From Glandiceps talaboti (Eukaryota; Hemichordata; Enteropneusta; Spengelidae), in contig NC_135560.1 in assembly GCF_964340395.1 (NCBI RefSeq), positions 24,646,675-24,710,674 on the forward strand: DNA of 64,000 bases, read 5' to 3'. The position numbers and the translations under genes were made by a program. The notes below the pieces were generated by a model. It made no database searches and was not told the DNA's origin. It saw only the letters and a program-made list of their open reading frames with translations. Each line of letters begins with the position of its first letter. Position 1 is the stretch's first letter. Positions 1 through 27,800 of this stretch are shown here, piece by piece.

Positions 1-13140
<13,140 letters not shown>

Positions 13141-13530
13141 ATGGTATACAGTGGACACCCTAAATATACAGACATGACTTTTTGATAGATACATGAATGG
13201 TATACAATGGACACCCTAAATATACAGACATGACTTTTTGATTGATGCATGAATGGTATACAGTGGACACCCTAAGTACAGACATGACTTTTATAATCAA
13301 TACATGTGTACACTACAGTCTTTGATGGAAGACTGCCATGATCAAGTGATTGCATAAAGCAAACTATATTGACATGGAGATGGTAGCAAAACCCTGCCAC
13401 ACCACCTGTCACAAAAGTGTAGTATTTAGAATTTTTTTCCTAGTGAGAATGGACACTTGTGGTCTTTTCACCCAGAGGAGCAACATAACATCTGTCAATG
13501 TCACAGAGAATTGGATGAAGGAAGAAGAGG

Positions 13531-13536
13531 AATAAA
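13531..13536 (+). terminator. Candidate poly(A) signal for TP53BP1
   Basis: AATAAA 390 bp after the stop. A second AATAAA is at 14108-14113. Which one is used cannot be told from sequence. Confidence 0.4.
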
Positions 13537-14182
13537 TAGTGATATGGTTATAGTGCACTATGCAAGCAATGTTCAACAAATTATGAAGTACTGATTTGTT
13601 GAATGAGTTTTACACATGTAATTATTTTTAGAATATAGTTTTAGCACTACAGTATTGATCATGTTCATAAGCATTGTCATGCTGCATATTTATTGGAGTA
13701 GAAATCGTTATTGTTTCATGTGTGAACAGAATTTTGTTTACATGTACTTCTGTATAAGGAATGATTGGCACTCTCAAGAAAGAATGCCAGCCAGTCTTTT
13801 TAGGTCTCTTTATTTTTTCCTGTAGTCTGTTTTCAGTTTTGACTTACTTGTATATTACTGTTTGACTATTTGAGGTGTGCCCCCAATGTACAGACTTGAT
13901 AAACTTTTGTTTTCTACACACCTACATAAACTTCTTACAAAAATCAAATATCACTTTCAAATGCACCAGAATGATTTCCAAATCATATTTCAAAATTGAC
14001 ATTCCCAATGACTTGTATCATTATTCCTGTAATAGTTTATTATGTATATTTGATATTGTCAGACATAGCAACGTAATGTATACATGCATTAAACAGTTGT
14101 AGGTAAAAATAAACATCACTTTAAGTGGCATACAATATGGCAACATTTTTTTTTGGATAGCTGTCGTAGTAGAAGCTACTGG

Positions 14183-15597
14183 AAACTTACAACTTAGTAC
14201 AGAAACCATGTAGGATACACCCCATTCACAACTTACTACAGAAACCATGTAGGATACCCCCCATTGGCAACTTAGTACAGAAACCATGTAGGATACACCC
14301 CATTCACAACTTAGTACAGAAACCATGTAGGATACCCCCCATTGGCAACTTAGTACAGAAACCATGTAGGATACACCCCATTCACAACTCACAACTTAGT
14401 ACAGAAACCATGTAGGATACACCCCATTCACAACTTACTACAGAAACCATGTAGGATACCCCCCATTGGCAACTTAGTACAGAAACCATGTAGGATACAC
14501 CCCATTGACAACTTAGTACAGAAACCATGTAGGATACACCCCATTGACAACTTAGTACAGAAACCATGTAGGATACACCCCATTGACAACTTAGTACAGA
14601 AACCATGTAGGATACACCCCATTGACAACTTAGTACAGAAACCATGTAGGATACCCCCCATTGGCAACTTAGTACAGAAACCATGTAGGATACACCCCAT
14701 TGACAACTTAGTACAGAAACCATGTAGGATACACCCCATTGACAACTTAGTACAGAAACCATGTAGTATACACCCCATTCACAACTTAGTACAGAAACCA
14801 TGTAGGATACACCCCATTCACAACTCACAACTTAGTACAGAAACCATGTAGGATACACCCCATTCACAACTCACAACTTAGTACAGAAACCATGTAGGAT
14901 ACACCCCATTCACAACTTACTACAGAAACCATGTAGGATACCCCCCATTGGCAACTTAGTACAGAAACCATGTAGGATACACCCCATTGACAACTTAGTA
15001 CAGAAACCATGTAGGATACACCCCATTGACAACTTAGTACAGAAACCATGTAGTATACACCCCATTCACAACTCACAACTTAGTACAGAAACCATGTAGG
15101 ATACACCCCATTCACAACTTACTACAGAAACCATGTAGGATACCCCCCATTGGCAACTTAGTACAGAAACCATGTAGGATACACCCCATTCACAACTTAG
15201 TACAGAAACCATGTAGGATACACCCCATTCACAACTTAGTACAGAAACCATGTAGTATACACCCCATTCACAACTTAGTACAGAAACCATGTAGTATACA
15301 CCCCATTCACAACTTAGTACAGAAACCATATAGGATACACCCCATTCACAACTTAGTACAGAAACCATGTAGGATACACCCCATTGACAACTTAGTACAG
15401 AAACCATGCAGGATACACCCCATTCACAACTTACTACAGAAACCATGTAGGATACACCCCATTCACAACTTAGTACAGAAACCATGTAGGATACACCCCA
15501 TTGACAACTTAGTACAGAAACCATGTAGGATACACCCCATTGACAACTTAGTACAGAAACCATGTAGGATACACCCCATTCACAACTTACTACAGAA
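14183..15597 (+). repeat. 39-bp minisatellite, about 36 copies
   Basis: Unit ACAACTTAGTACAGAAACCA plus 19 more bases. Variants alternate between CATTCAC, CATTGAC and CATTGGC, and some units carry an extra 7-bp ACAACTC. The unit is a multiple of three, giving an open minus-strand frame with a 13-residue repeat (MVSVLSCQWGVSY) in several blocks. There is no unique spacer sequence, so this is not CRISPR. It lies in the TP53BP1 to arrestin intergenic region. Confidence 0.97.
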
Positions 15598-17118
15598 TTT
15601 AAATATTCAATATAAAAGAAATTGAATAGATAACACCAAAATTTATATAAATTTATAATTATGTGTAATTCAAAAGGTATTTACTTTTTTAATTGTTGTT
15701 TATCTTTAACAGCAATCATGTGTAATAAATCTTTTTATTCTTACAATTTTCATTGTTGTCTGAAATAATTATTTTGTTGCATGAATAATTAGTAGGAATA
15801 CACTCCAGTGTTGGTTAGCATCCTAGAAATTATAGATGATTAAATATTATTCCACCAAATTTTTCTTTGTTCTGCTGTGGAAAGTATGGATAGCATAAGA
15901 CCTTGTCACTGAGTGACAGATTAGTAGTGACAAAACACTTACTCAAGACAAGCAATTATAAAAAGGAATAAATGGCGAAAGGACACATTCCCAAACTACT
16001 TGGTGGATTGGTGCATATTTGCTTGAGATCTTTCAAGGATGGGTAGATGACTATAAGGATGCCAAATTATTGAATTAAAATTATCTGATTCTATGTTTCA
16101 TTTTTTATATTTATTTTAGTATTTAAATTGAGCTCTAACCAGGTCACTTAAACACAGTGCGTCCCACAAGGGATATTGTTGAAAATTGATTGGGATGAGA
16201 ATACAAAGTGTTGAATGGGATTACATGTATATGCATAGTGATCTTGATTATGGTGGCCATTGCATGTAATACATTAACCATAGACCCTCCACCAGGTCTA
16301 TGATTAAACAAGGTAGCATATACATGATATGTATAGTCTAGTAACTATATATGTGGTCATTTCTACTATTTCTCTCTCCACCATATAGTCAAATGGCTTT
16401 CTCTAGCAGGACATTCTGTTCTTACCACTGACAGCAGTAGTTATATGCTATTGGAGTATTGATATAAATGGAATGGTGTTATCACGTCCTCCTGTTTTCC
16501 ACAGGAACCCCCCTGCCCACAAATCAAGGGCTCTTACTATTGATGCCCCCCCCCCCCCCTCCAACTTCAATGACTCCACCAAACATACTGACCCCAATCT
16601 CACCTTAGCCAGGTGAAAATGACTGGTCCTAAATGTATTCAAATGTCTCTTTTACAACTTTATCTTTTTATGAGGGAAATGTACAGAATTTTGGAAACTT
16701 AATTATGTTTACTCAAATAATTCCCAGAGGATTTAGTAAAGATTTCGAAGCTCAAGTGAAATAAGTGAAATAAAAGAAAATTGAAGCATACAGAAAATTA
16801 TTATTAAAGATAAAGAAAATATTACCTAACTGAAACATAATGAGTTAAATGAGTAGGTGGTGTTGCTGTCTCATGTCTGAACATATATAGTATTTGGACA
16901 TGAGACATAGTGCCTACTCATTTACTAGTAATTCATTACATTATCATGTATGTTTATGAACACAGTAAAACACAGAATGTAGAATGTGAATTTTAATAAT
17001 GCCTTTGATGGCATTTAGAAATTTTTCCATTTAGAGGTACAAAACAGATTGTCAATGAATGAAAAGTAAAATAATTTTTGTGAGAACTAAAATGCCGGGT
17101 TCAAAAATCCCCCCCCCC

Positions 17119-17153
<35 letters not shown>

Positions 17154-17183
17154 TAAAATGAAAAAAATGTAAAAGAATTAGGT

Positions 17184-17219
<36 letters not shown>

Positions 17220-17220
17220 C
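15598..17220. other. Intergenic AT-rich stretch without a gene
   Basis: No coding exon recognised. Contains a C run (about 16543-16559), a hairpin with arms around AATGAGTAGG and its complement (16843-16925), a poly-A run (17119-17150) and a poly-T run (17187-17213). The motif ACCATAGACCCT at 16278 recurs inverted near 17640, so 16276-17663 may be a degraded inverted-repeat element. Confidence 0.6.
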
Positions 17221-17841
17221 CTACATGAAACTATTGATCTCGCCCCGGTAACCAAATGCAAGCTCCCATAGATTTACCTAGTACAACTTGTTTTGTATGT
17301 ATCGTCTGAAGGCCCCTCCATGCAATCGGGCTCTCGATCGTAGGGTCTCACATGACACCCATGTGATCGTTGCACAAAAGATAGACCATACGCCGAGGAC
17401 CTTTAGGGGAGTACATTTGTATCTCATTTTTATCCGTTTTATTACCATTTGCGTCATTAGTCTTTCGTTCAGACGATCAGTATTTTTTAAATGACCATTA
17501 TGACTATAATACAACATGGTAATCGTGTTTCCAGTTATTATAGTGTGCTTAAAACGAACATAAACTTTGGTACTCGACAAGTCAATGTTATTGATATCTA
17601 CATTTCCGACTTTTCCACGTCTGTCAAATCATAGCACCTACACTAGGGTCTATGGTCAAATTTATGTTTCTGTCTGTATGATTGTGTTACTTTTCTATTA
17701 ATTATCTGCTCTGGTGCATGGTGTAGATCAGCCGCCCTTTGAGTCGGCTAACCCTTTGGAGGAATGGTATGATCTAGGTCACTTAAAGTTCACAGACGAG
17801 ACGATGAAAGCTGAAACTGCTGAATGAAAAGTGTATGCGTC

Positions 17842-17848
17842 TATAAAA
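17842..17848 (+). promoter_or_regulatory. Candidate TATA box of the alpha-arrestin gene
   Basis: TATAAAA 62 bp upstream of the ATG at 17910, which would place transcription start near 17870 with a 5' UTR of about 40 bases. The surrounding 17230-17900 is richer in CpG than its flanks. No other core element was identified. Confidence 0.4.
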
Positions 17849-17909
17849 GACGAACCTCATCTACATCCGGGATTCCCATTGATGATATTTACCAATTCCT
17901 TGGTCGAAC

Positions 17910-20900
17910 ATGGGGAAATTGAAGAATTATGATATTGTATTTGACTGGAACAGGGAAGTGTATAATATTGGCGATATTGTTGCTGGACACGTAGCGATCG
18001 AACTCTCCGATTCCCTGCAGTGCAGAGGTATATAGTATATGTTTTACAACTAATACTGTCTTACACTGCACCATCATCATGCCCATGGAGGCCTTCCTAC
18101 CTCCAATGTTAGCACTTACACTTTACAGTTTGGATCTTGTTGTCTTGATACATGATATTGGGTCAGTACTTCCTGATATGCAGTAATGTCACAAGACATT
18201 TTACAGGGGCACCAGCTGATCGAATGTACATATGATTTTGGTGATGTATTTTTTTCTGCATTTTAATATACTCACAGTATTATATTAATCTTGTATTGTA
18301 TACCATATTGTATTGCTTTATTTTCACTGAATGTCTGAAAAATAAATGTACACTTACAAACACTAAATTTACCATAGTGAAGGACATATGACAAGACTTG
18401 TATTGTACAAAAACGTGACATCTAATTTCTAAATACGTTTGTCTGGTCAAGTGTTGGAATGCAAAAAGATTTACAAAGTTCAGTGAATGATTCTTTCGAG
18501 TGAGGACAAGGAGACCATAAACAGAGAAATTTAATGAATTTCCTCTGCACCCTTTCTAATTTATCAATCATTTAGTTTTCCAAGGATTCCAGACTACTGA
18601 ACAGTACTATTACATATAGGGATTTCATACAAGACACAGACTTGAAAGATTTACAAGTGCGTTTTAGGAAACCAAACATATGCAAGACCTTGTTTCAAAT
18701 ATTCGAGATATGTGTATTATAACAACGGTTAGAGGTGCCTGGTGATAAGAATGCCAAGATCCTTGATTTTATATACTCTTTCTGAAACATGGTTTCCAGA
18801 AAATAATCGTGAGTGATGTATAATTTCCTCTTGTTGGTGAATGAAATTACAAAACATTTCACAATATTGAGACACAACGCCCACAGTTAAGACCACCAAA
18901 TTATGTTGTTGATGTCTAATCGTTGCATCAAATGACAATCATTTACAGGAAAAGTAATGTGATTTCACACCAACTTTGCTATCATCAGCGTTATGCTGCA
19001 ACGCCATTGGCACTATCTTGATTACATCTACTGCTATCACATACTACCACATGCAATTAACAATTAAATTATGGATTTAGTCTATTGTGGAGTCTGCCTA
19101 TAACTTTTGTTTTGTAGTAATACTTTGCATGGCTTCATAAAAGCTACCAACATACAATAACTTTAGACTGCCACATATGAAAATACAAAGTGTACAATTA
19201 ATGTGATGTGGATTTACAACATGTACATGTATACATAAATAGTATTCTGTAGCAAAAGTCATATGGTACAGTAATTTTATTATATACATGTACCAACAGA
19301 TGTTTCATACCACAATGGGTTAATATGTGCCCTTACCTCCTCTGCACTGTCAGGAATACAACACAAGCATTAGGTGATTAAACAAAAGACACACACCTTA
19401 TCAAATATTGGATGTACTGTATATGACAGCTGACCTAGACTATGTATGTTGCAGAAATATGTTGCAATTTACAAGGTTCACAGGCCATGCACACACAGTA
19501 TCAACATGGTGATCACAAATTTTGTAATTTTTGTTTTCATCAACACATTGTACAAAGATCCTGGAACTTCCGTCACTTTTGGGTAACAAAAATGTACATA
19601 GGTAGACTTGTAATCTTGAAAAAAGTTACTGTTTTAGGAGCAAATTTGTGCTGTTTTAAAAGATTTGCTTATTATGTCACAACAAAAAATGTGGGCAGAT
19701 AGATAGATACACATATAAGACATGTCAAACGTATTGAAAATAGTGAAATCTAGGTCAGAGCACTTAAAGATATAGCAAACAAGCAACACACTGTGTCCTG
19801 ATCAGTGATACTGGCCTCATCATCATATATGTTGAAACACTATCCTATCACTTTCAATAATAATAGCACTGTCTGCCAATTAAGTCATTCTCAATTTCAA
19901 TGAGCTAGATATTACTTGATAAAAATACTGGAAGTCCCATAAACCTGACCAGTATAGCTACTTAAGTTCAAATGTGAGGTTGAATATGCTATAGCTTTTA
20001 ATGTGTCATAACATGTAACTAATGTTAGTTTTTATATATTAACTACTCAAACCGCTTTTCTGATTATTATCCCTTGCATCAGCATGGATCTATATTCTTG
20101 CACATTTAATACCCCTAATACTTCCTGAACTCCCTGGGGGCATACAATACATTGCAATCTCTGTAAGCATAGAATTAAAGAATTCACACTGCAAGCTCTT
20201 TCCTACGGGGTCCCAGTTATACTCTGGGTTTGCTAGGTTTACTAGGACACAATTAGGTCCAAATCTTACCCAATGACTTTTAATAGCCATACACATATAG
20301 TAATCACATTCAGAAACAAATGGTTCGACAGGGCTCAAACCTGCAACCTGCAAATCCCAAGCCAATCACCCTATAAGCCATTCAGCCATCAAGTGTAGTT
20401 TGTGTGTGTGGGTACTTACTGATATTTGAGTTCACACTAAGTTGTCATTCTTAGCTACCTATGTAGTTATTAGCTTGTAATGGGCATCATAAATAGGACA
20501 GATCAGATAACCCTGCTAAGTTGTCATACTTAGCTACCTATGTAGTTATTAGCTTGTAATGGGCATCATAAATAGGACAGATCAGATAACCCTGCTAAGT
20601 TGTCATTCTTAGCTACCTATGTAGTTATTAGCTTGTAATGGGCATCATAAATAGGACAGGGATCAGGTAACCCTGCTTCAGTTTTTAGTGCCAGCAAACA
20701 TATATCAGATATTCATTGTTTAAATGTAGTGAATAAGTTAAAAAAAGAAGAAGTTGATTGTGGTTTTGACATTGGTTTTGAATAATGATCTCCACGTATT
20801 TACTTGCTGACAATTGTCTATTGTTGTCAACTGCTCAAAATCTTGGATGTGCCATCCTTAGAGGGTGGTGTTATTACATTAGAAATGTATGGTGGGATAT

Positions 20901-21648
20901 AGTACATTGTATTATCAAGATGAAAATGTATATCTTAAACTGAATAAAATTTTAATCATCATAGCAATTATGACAATGACCATAGTAAGTTCTGTAACTT
21001 ACCCAGAGAGTTTTGAAATGAAAGAAATATGGGTACATATATTGGTAACCCCCAATTTTCAATGCGAGTTAATTGTCTTTGTAATAATTAAACCACATAA
21101 ACAGATAAAAAATATAACATAATGTATGTATAGTGTTGTTGTTTTTTATCAGGAGTGCGTGTTAGATTTCGTGGTATGGGGAGGGTACACTGGACTGAAT
21201 CTGAAGGTAGTGGTGACAACAGAAAAACTGTCCACTATTCCGCAGAAAGTGTATTTTTTGATGAGACTGTAACCGTATGGGGGAAAGGTAAGCTGGTAAA
21301 ATGAAACAGAGTTGATGAAACAATAGTTGTTTTTTTCGCATGGACAGAAAGTATGGTAGGTTGTGTCTGTGTAATTATATTTGCTGGTTTTTTTTTTCAC
21401 TGGACTGTTGTTTGTTTTCCAGTTACTAATTACAGTGTTTAGAAAGTTATTATCTAGTAAGAGTTTGAAATAAATTATTTCATTACAAGGATGTAGAAAT
21501 TTGAGACTGTGATAACTATGATTTAATAAAGTGACCTCCAAATGCATTGACTTTTTTGCCAGTTGGTGATGGTGTGTGTATGTATGTATGTATGTATGTA
21601 TGTATGTATGTATGTATGTATGTATGTATGTATGTATGTATGTATGTA

Positions 21649-21684
<36 letters not shown>

Positions 21685-21749
21685 CGTGCGTGCGTGCATG
21701 CATGCATGTATGTATGTATGTATGTATGTATGTATGTGTGTCCCATGTT

Positions 21750-21843
<94 letters not shown>

Positions 21844-24800
21844 GCCAGAAATGTTATATTACTGAGTTTTACATTATTAATATTTTCATTACCTTCCACA
21901 GTGGAGACACCCCATCAGTTTTATACATATCATATAAATATATAATTATATATGTGTTTTAGATTTGAGGAGTATTCTATGATTGGATCCACAAGTCTGT
22001 GTTTTTGTGCACAGCCAATAAATTCATGCAACATGGAGTTGCCAGTGTTATTTAAACATGGCGTATCTGTGGCATTATAGTAGTGGACATTTGAACATTA
22101 CAATGCAAAACTAACGAACCTGTGTATTACATTGTCAATTCATCTTTTTACAGAAAAAGGTGAGAGTGGTGATAATCCAACCCTCCATGCTGGAACACAT
22201 CAATTCCCATTCCGTTTTCAACTTCCTACATCTGGACTTCCCTATTCATTTGAGGGAACAGCCTATGGCTATGTGCGTTACACTGTCAAATCTAACATTG
22301 ATAGGCCCTGGAAGTTTGACCATAACACCAAAAGAGCATTCACTGTGACAGGAATTCCTGTGGATTTGAACAGATATCCAGATTCAATGGTAAATCAGAT
22401 TTCAAGCTTTACTGCATTGAACATTTTTATTTTGCAAAAATTTGGCAGAATGGCATTTTAGGATGTGTCAGACACACTTTATTTTGATGGACATGTCAGT
22501 GTAAGGGAAAAATAGACACTACGTACTGTAAAAGCACTGATTATCCAAATTATTTAGTCATCCAAACCACAGACAAATAAGAAACTGTGTCCAAACTTAC
22601 ATTTCCCTCGAAGTTTCCAGCATGCAGTATAAACATTGTTAGCACATATTCATATAAAATTAGTGTTCACAGTAGTTACATATAAGTAACAATGATGTCC
22701 TATTATAGTGAGGGATGATCCTTCTATTAATCCTATATACTGCCCAGATAGACTATGCCAGAAAAGGCTTCCATTATTGGCTATCCATCTATCTGTGTGT
22801 CTGCACTGCAGCCATATCTCTAACATGCACAAGTTCTTTACATACCATTTATGAGAGCTGACATTCCTGATCAGTCTAGGAAATAACTGGTATTGTCAAT
22901 TGTTTCCACATATGGTCATTGTCATCATGATATTTTATATTCAAGATTGGGGAATTCATTCTCATTATCTCCAGTATGTTGTGAAATTAATTGATTCATG
23001 AGTATGATTATTCATAAAGGTAAAACGCACACAATATTACAAGACAATATAATGTCATCAAAAGTTAAAATTGCCAAATTGAATGCATCAAGGTTTTTCA
23101 AATTGTACGTTTTACCTCATGAAGTGTATAGTGGGATATCTAACATTGCACATTTATAGAATTGTTGCAGAATATTGTATATGATTTAGTTACTGGTATT
23201 TTTCAAAGTATTTTGAAAGCACCAGCTATGTGTATTGTTATTATATATCATGCTACAGACTTTTTAAAATCATTTGTGACTAAATGGCATCATCCTTGCC
23301 AACACTTTCCCAAACAATTAATTGGTGATAAAATTTTCCATTTTCAATCATGGAAAGATAATTCCTATTCTCGTTAATTCTCTGCACTGAAATTTATATT
23401 TCATATGTGTTTTATTAGTATTAAATAACTTTCATCAATTTGCCATCAATGCAATCATGACACTTTATTAATGGTTGTTTTTTTTAATCCCTCATTCACT
23501 CACTCACTCACTCACTCACTCACTCACTCATTAAATTCCTTCCTCAAGAGAAGTAAAAGTTAATAACTTGACCTTATCTGATCCTCCAGTTTGCACAGCA
23601 AGATGAAGACCAGAAGACAGTGTGTTGTTTGTGTTGTGCTACTGGGCCAATCACCATGACAGCAACGACTGATCGTAAAGGTTATGTGTCTGGTGAAATC
23701 ATATCAGTTGGTATGGATGTTGACAATGTGAGCTCACGGGATATTAATGATTCTGAAGCAGCACTTGTGCAGGTAATGACCATCCTAGGCTAATATTTCT
23801 CATTGATGTGAATCTACCTTAAGCACAATAACTAAACTGGGGTTCAGTGTCTTCTGTGTCTGTGTCTGTGTCTGTGTCTGTGTCTGTGTCTGTGTCTGTG
23901 TCTGTGTCTGTGTCTGTGTGTTCATTTTTGTGTTCATATCTGTGTAAACAGATACTGATCTGTAAAGCAATCTAACTATCCAAAGTGTCATGTACTTCAC
24001 ATAAAGCGTATGCTGCAATTGCTACCAATTTCTGTCTAGTTTTAAAGTTTCACATGTCACAGAAAATATAAAGACGTAGATCCATCATTTGTTTCAAAAC
24101 CCCTTCAAATGTGCACCGAGGTATAATAAAACATACACCTATTGCAAATCTCAATGTATGTGCATGAAGCCCATAAGAAAATATTAACTGGAAATATGGT
24201 AAAAGTATGGATTTAAACTTTCATCTAATGTTATTAGCCCTTGAATCCGGGGCTGTTACGACAGGCTCCGTCTGTCTGTCTGCACATTGCACATATGTCG
24301 ACTGTTCGTAATATGTCACTTCTTAGACATGTAATATCTGATTTCTTTCAAATCTGGCACAAAGGTTATATATCATACGGGACCTTTGCATGTCACTTTG
24401 TTTTTTGATATATGCAAATTTGACTGAATGGCGGCCGTAGTAAAAAATCAATATTTATTGCATAACACAAAAACTGTAATAAACAGACACTCCATTGAAG
24501 TGTCTATCCACTATTATCAGATGCAAGTTATCTTTTTAGACCTTAACCTTTGACCTTCATCTTGAGGGTCAATTATCAAAATCAACCCAATTCCTGCCTA
24601 TCACAGACACATTGTAGTATTTACATATGGCCAATTCCTTTTAAATCTTGTTTACAAGTAATGTTGAAGAAAAGAACTGTACACAAGCATTTTGGTACTG
24701 ATATCACTTTTACTGAATGGCAGCCATATTTTTAGTGAAAAATCATTCTTTATTCCACAACTCATAAACTGTAATACATAGAGATTCCATTCAAGTGTCT

Positions 24801-27800
24801 TCCCCATATAATCAGATGGAAGCTGTCTTTTCATACCTTGACCTTTGACTTTGACCTTGACCCTCTGTACCAATGATCAAAGACTTGTTTCTTTGGGCTT
24901 CATTTGTGAACAGTGAGATTTTGAATTATAAAGTTGGTAAACTCTGAAAGATGTTATTGATGTGCATTAGAACACTTGTTAGAAATATGTGAATACAGTA
25001 ATAATGATAATCTTTATATTAAAGAAAAACACTTCAAATATAACTTACCCTGCATTTTATTTATCTTTCACAGAAATGTAAATTTACAGCGTTCAGGCAT
25101 GGACATGGGTGGAGACATACACGTACAACTAAAGAGAAAGTGTCAATTATAAAGGGCATGGGTTGTGGTCCAAATGATAAAATCAGCTGGCGTGGGCAAC
25201 CATTACCTATACCACCAATACCAGCCAGTGGTCTAGAGGGATTTGAGTTCATTGATATTGAATACTGTGTGAAAGTATGTATTCATGATTTTATACAGCC
25301 CATTTCAATGTACCATTTATAGACTCTTATGATACAATCACATATAAACTACTGATAAATGAACGAATGTGCCACCATGTAGACCTGAGATGCAGACATC
25401 AAATGCAAACATTAAAACATTGGTGTCCATGTGTCTGTGTCTATTTGCAATACATGTAAATGATTTGTTTAATTTAGACAAAATGTAGCAAGAAATTTAA
25501 GACCTTGCTATCTTAAAACATACGTGTAGAATGTGCAGTTTCTCATTGGTTTGTGCATGGTGCACCGGTGTATCTGACAGAGGCAATGAATGGTAACGTG
25601 AAATGGGCTGTATAGTTGTAACACACTTGTCATTGAGTGAGTTCAGGATAAAAACCATTTGTGTTCCACCTAGACTGTCCAACACACTGGATAAGCAATT
25701 GTTTTAGCTCTCATCTACTATGAGAGAGTTAGCGCAGTTACACATCAGTGCCATGGGCAGTCAAGCCAATGGAACAAAAATGATTTGTATCCTGAACTTG
25801 CCTATTGATAATGATAAGATGGTGCATATAACCCAATATCCTGACTCTTTTTTTACTTCTTTTGTTTGTTGTGTAACTGATAGAAATCTATTTATCATAC
25901 TCTCTTGCCATTATGAGTGTGAAAATAAGCTGTTATTAAAAATTTTCTGTTATTTTGTCCAAGAAAACTGAAAGTCATTCTCAGCTCAAATCATGGGAAA
26001 AATGAGGTTACCTGGGGATACAAAGGTTTTTAATAGAGGCTAAAATGATATCAAAATTAAGTCATTTCAGAATCTAATATAGCTGCCAAATCCAATATGG
26101 CAATCAAATACTGTGTTCACTCTATGAGAAAATCAGAAACTGTCCTAGAAAATAAAATGTGAACCCCAAAATTTAATTTGTCATATTTCAAAAGTACTAT
26201 AAATAAGCTTTCATATGGTAAAGTTTAGAGAGATTTGGAGAACTTTGATTTTCAGTTAAATTGATCTCTGAAGCGCATTCAGTGAATCTTTATATTTAAT
26301 TGCTGTAAAACTACATTTTATAATTTGCTTCAATTTTCAGTTTGAAGCCGACATTTCCAACACACCATTTGATTTAGATGTCAGTATACCAGTCACAATT
26401 GGTACCATACCATTGCAGCAGGTGTATAGTAACTTTACTATACCACTACAACCATTTCCAGATCCAACAGCACCTCCACTACCTCCACCCGATAGTGGCG
26501 CAAACCTACGTAAGTATCTCATGGCCTCAATACATGATTGATTTTGTTCAAATTAGAGAAGTTACAACTCTGTATAATCGAGCTGGTCGTTTACTTAGAT
26601 AGGCACAAACTAAATCTATTGATCTTCAATGTGATAGATTAAACAAGTGGGTGATAGTGGTTCCTCTGTTGTGTGATTATAATCATCCTCTGATTAAGAT
26701 AATGTAAATATAAAAAGTAAACTCACTTCCAGTAAAACTCTGCAATGCCTCCCTACTGAGACTATAACTAATGTCCATTCAATAGCTTATCATTGTTGTA
26801 TCAACATATTGTGACAATAATTTCAGTTTGTGTCTATCTTAGTAAATCAAAGGCTCCAGAGTAATAAATGTGATGATGTGAGATGTTGGATCATGTGGAG
26901 CACATATGGGTAAACCATGAATCTATAATCTATGTATAATTATATGTAAATACTGTAATATTTCTAGGTGGGTGTTGTCACATGTATAGTCACAGGGGTC
27001 AGCGAGCATGTAATTGATTGATCGATTGATTTATTGATTAATTTATTATTTGCTTAAATGATTGATCGATTGAATGATCAATTTTTGTGGTACAATGTAA
27101 CTTATTTTCTGTGTGATAATAATAATGATTTATTGTTTAAAGACCACTACACAAACATGTCTCAGCGGTCTGAACATTACAAAATGAGAAAGACTAGCAA
27201 AAGAACAACAGCAACAATTTAGCATAAGAACACAATGAATATTTAAAAAGCGTCTCTAAAAACAAAAAAAAACAAAAAAAAAAAACGGTCACATAAAAAT
27301 TAGCAATCAATTTAAAAACATCAGCAATAGCATTGTTGGAAAATATACATTCTAAGACTCTTCTTGAAAGGAGCAAATTTCTCAAGTAGTCGAAGCTCAA
27401 GCGGTAAACTATTCCACAGTTTAGGAGCATACACACTGAAAGCCCTGTCACCATACGTTTTAGAAGGTTGTTTTCCATGAACTTTAATAGAGAAAGCATT
27501 CAGCCTGATTCCAACACTCTTTCTCGTATCATGTAATGGATGATTGATACTGATAAATTCAGACAAGTAGTTCGGCGCTACTTCTCCTTGAGGGATAATT
27601 TTGAAGATAATAGTTAATACAAAGAATTTTATAACGAACTCGTTGTTCGACTGGCAGCCAATGTAAATCCTTCAGCACTGGATTCACATCAGTTGACGAC
27701 CAATCCTCCATCTTGTCACCAATCAAGCAGCAGAGCTTTGAATATGTTGAAGTTTGTTCAAGTTATATACAGGTAGACCGAAAAACAAACTATTACAGTA

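Noticed and set aside
14183-15597. CRISPR-like regular array
   Set aside because: The 39-bp units are contiguous with no unique spacers and the host is an animal; it is a minisatellite.
20090-20365. 91-codon minus-strand ORF and possible tRNA gene
   Set aside because: It is the body of a tRNA-derived SINE; the tRNA-like part lacks a convincing full cloverleaf and continues into the SINE body.
27321-27566. 81-codon minus-strand ORF as a host gene
   Set aside because: Its sequence is the conserved C terminus of a LINE ORF2 and it sits inside a transposon.
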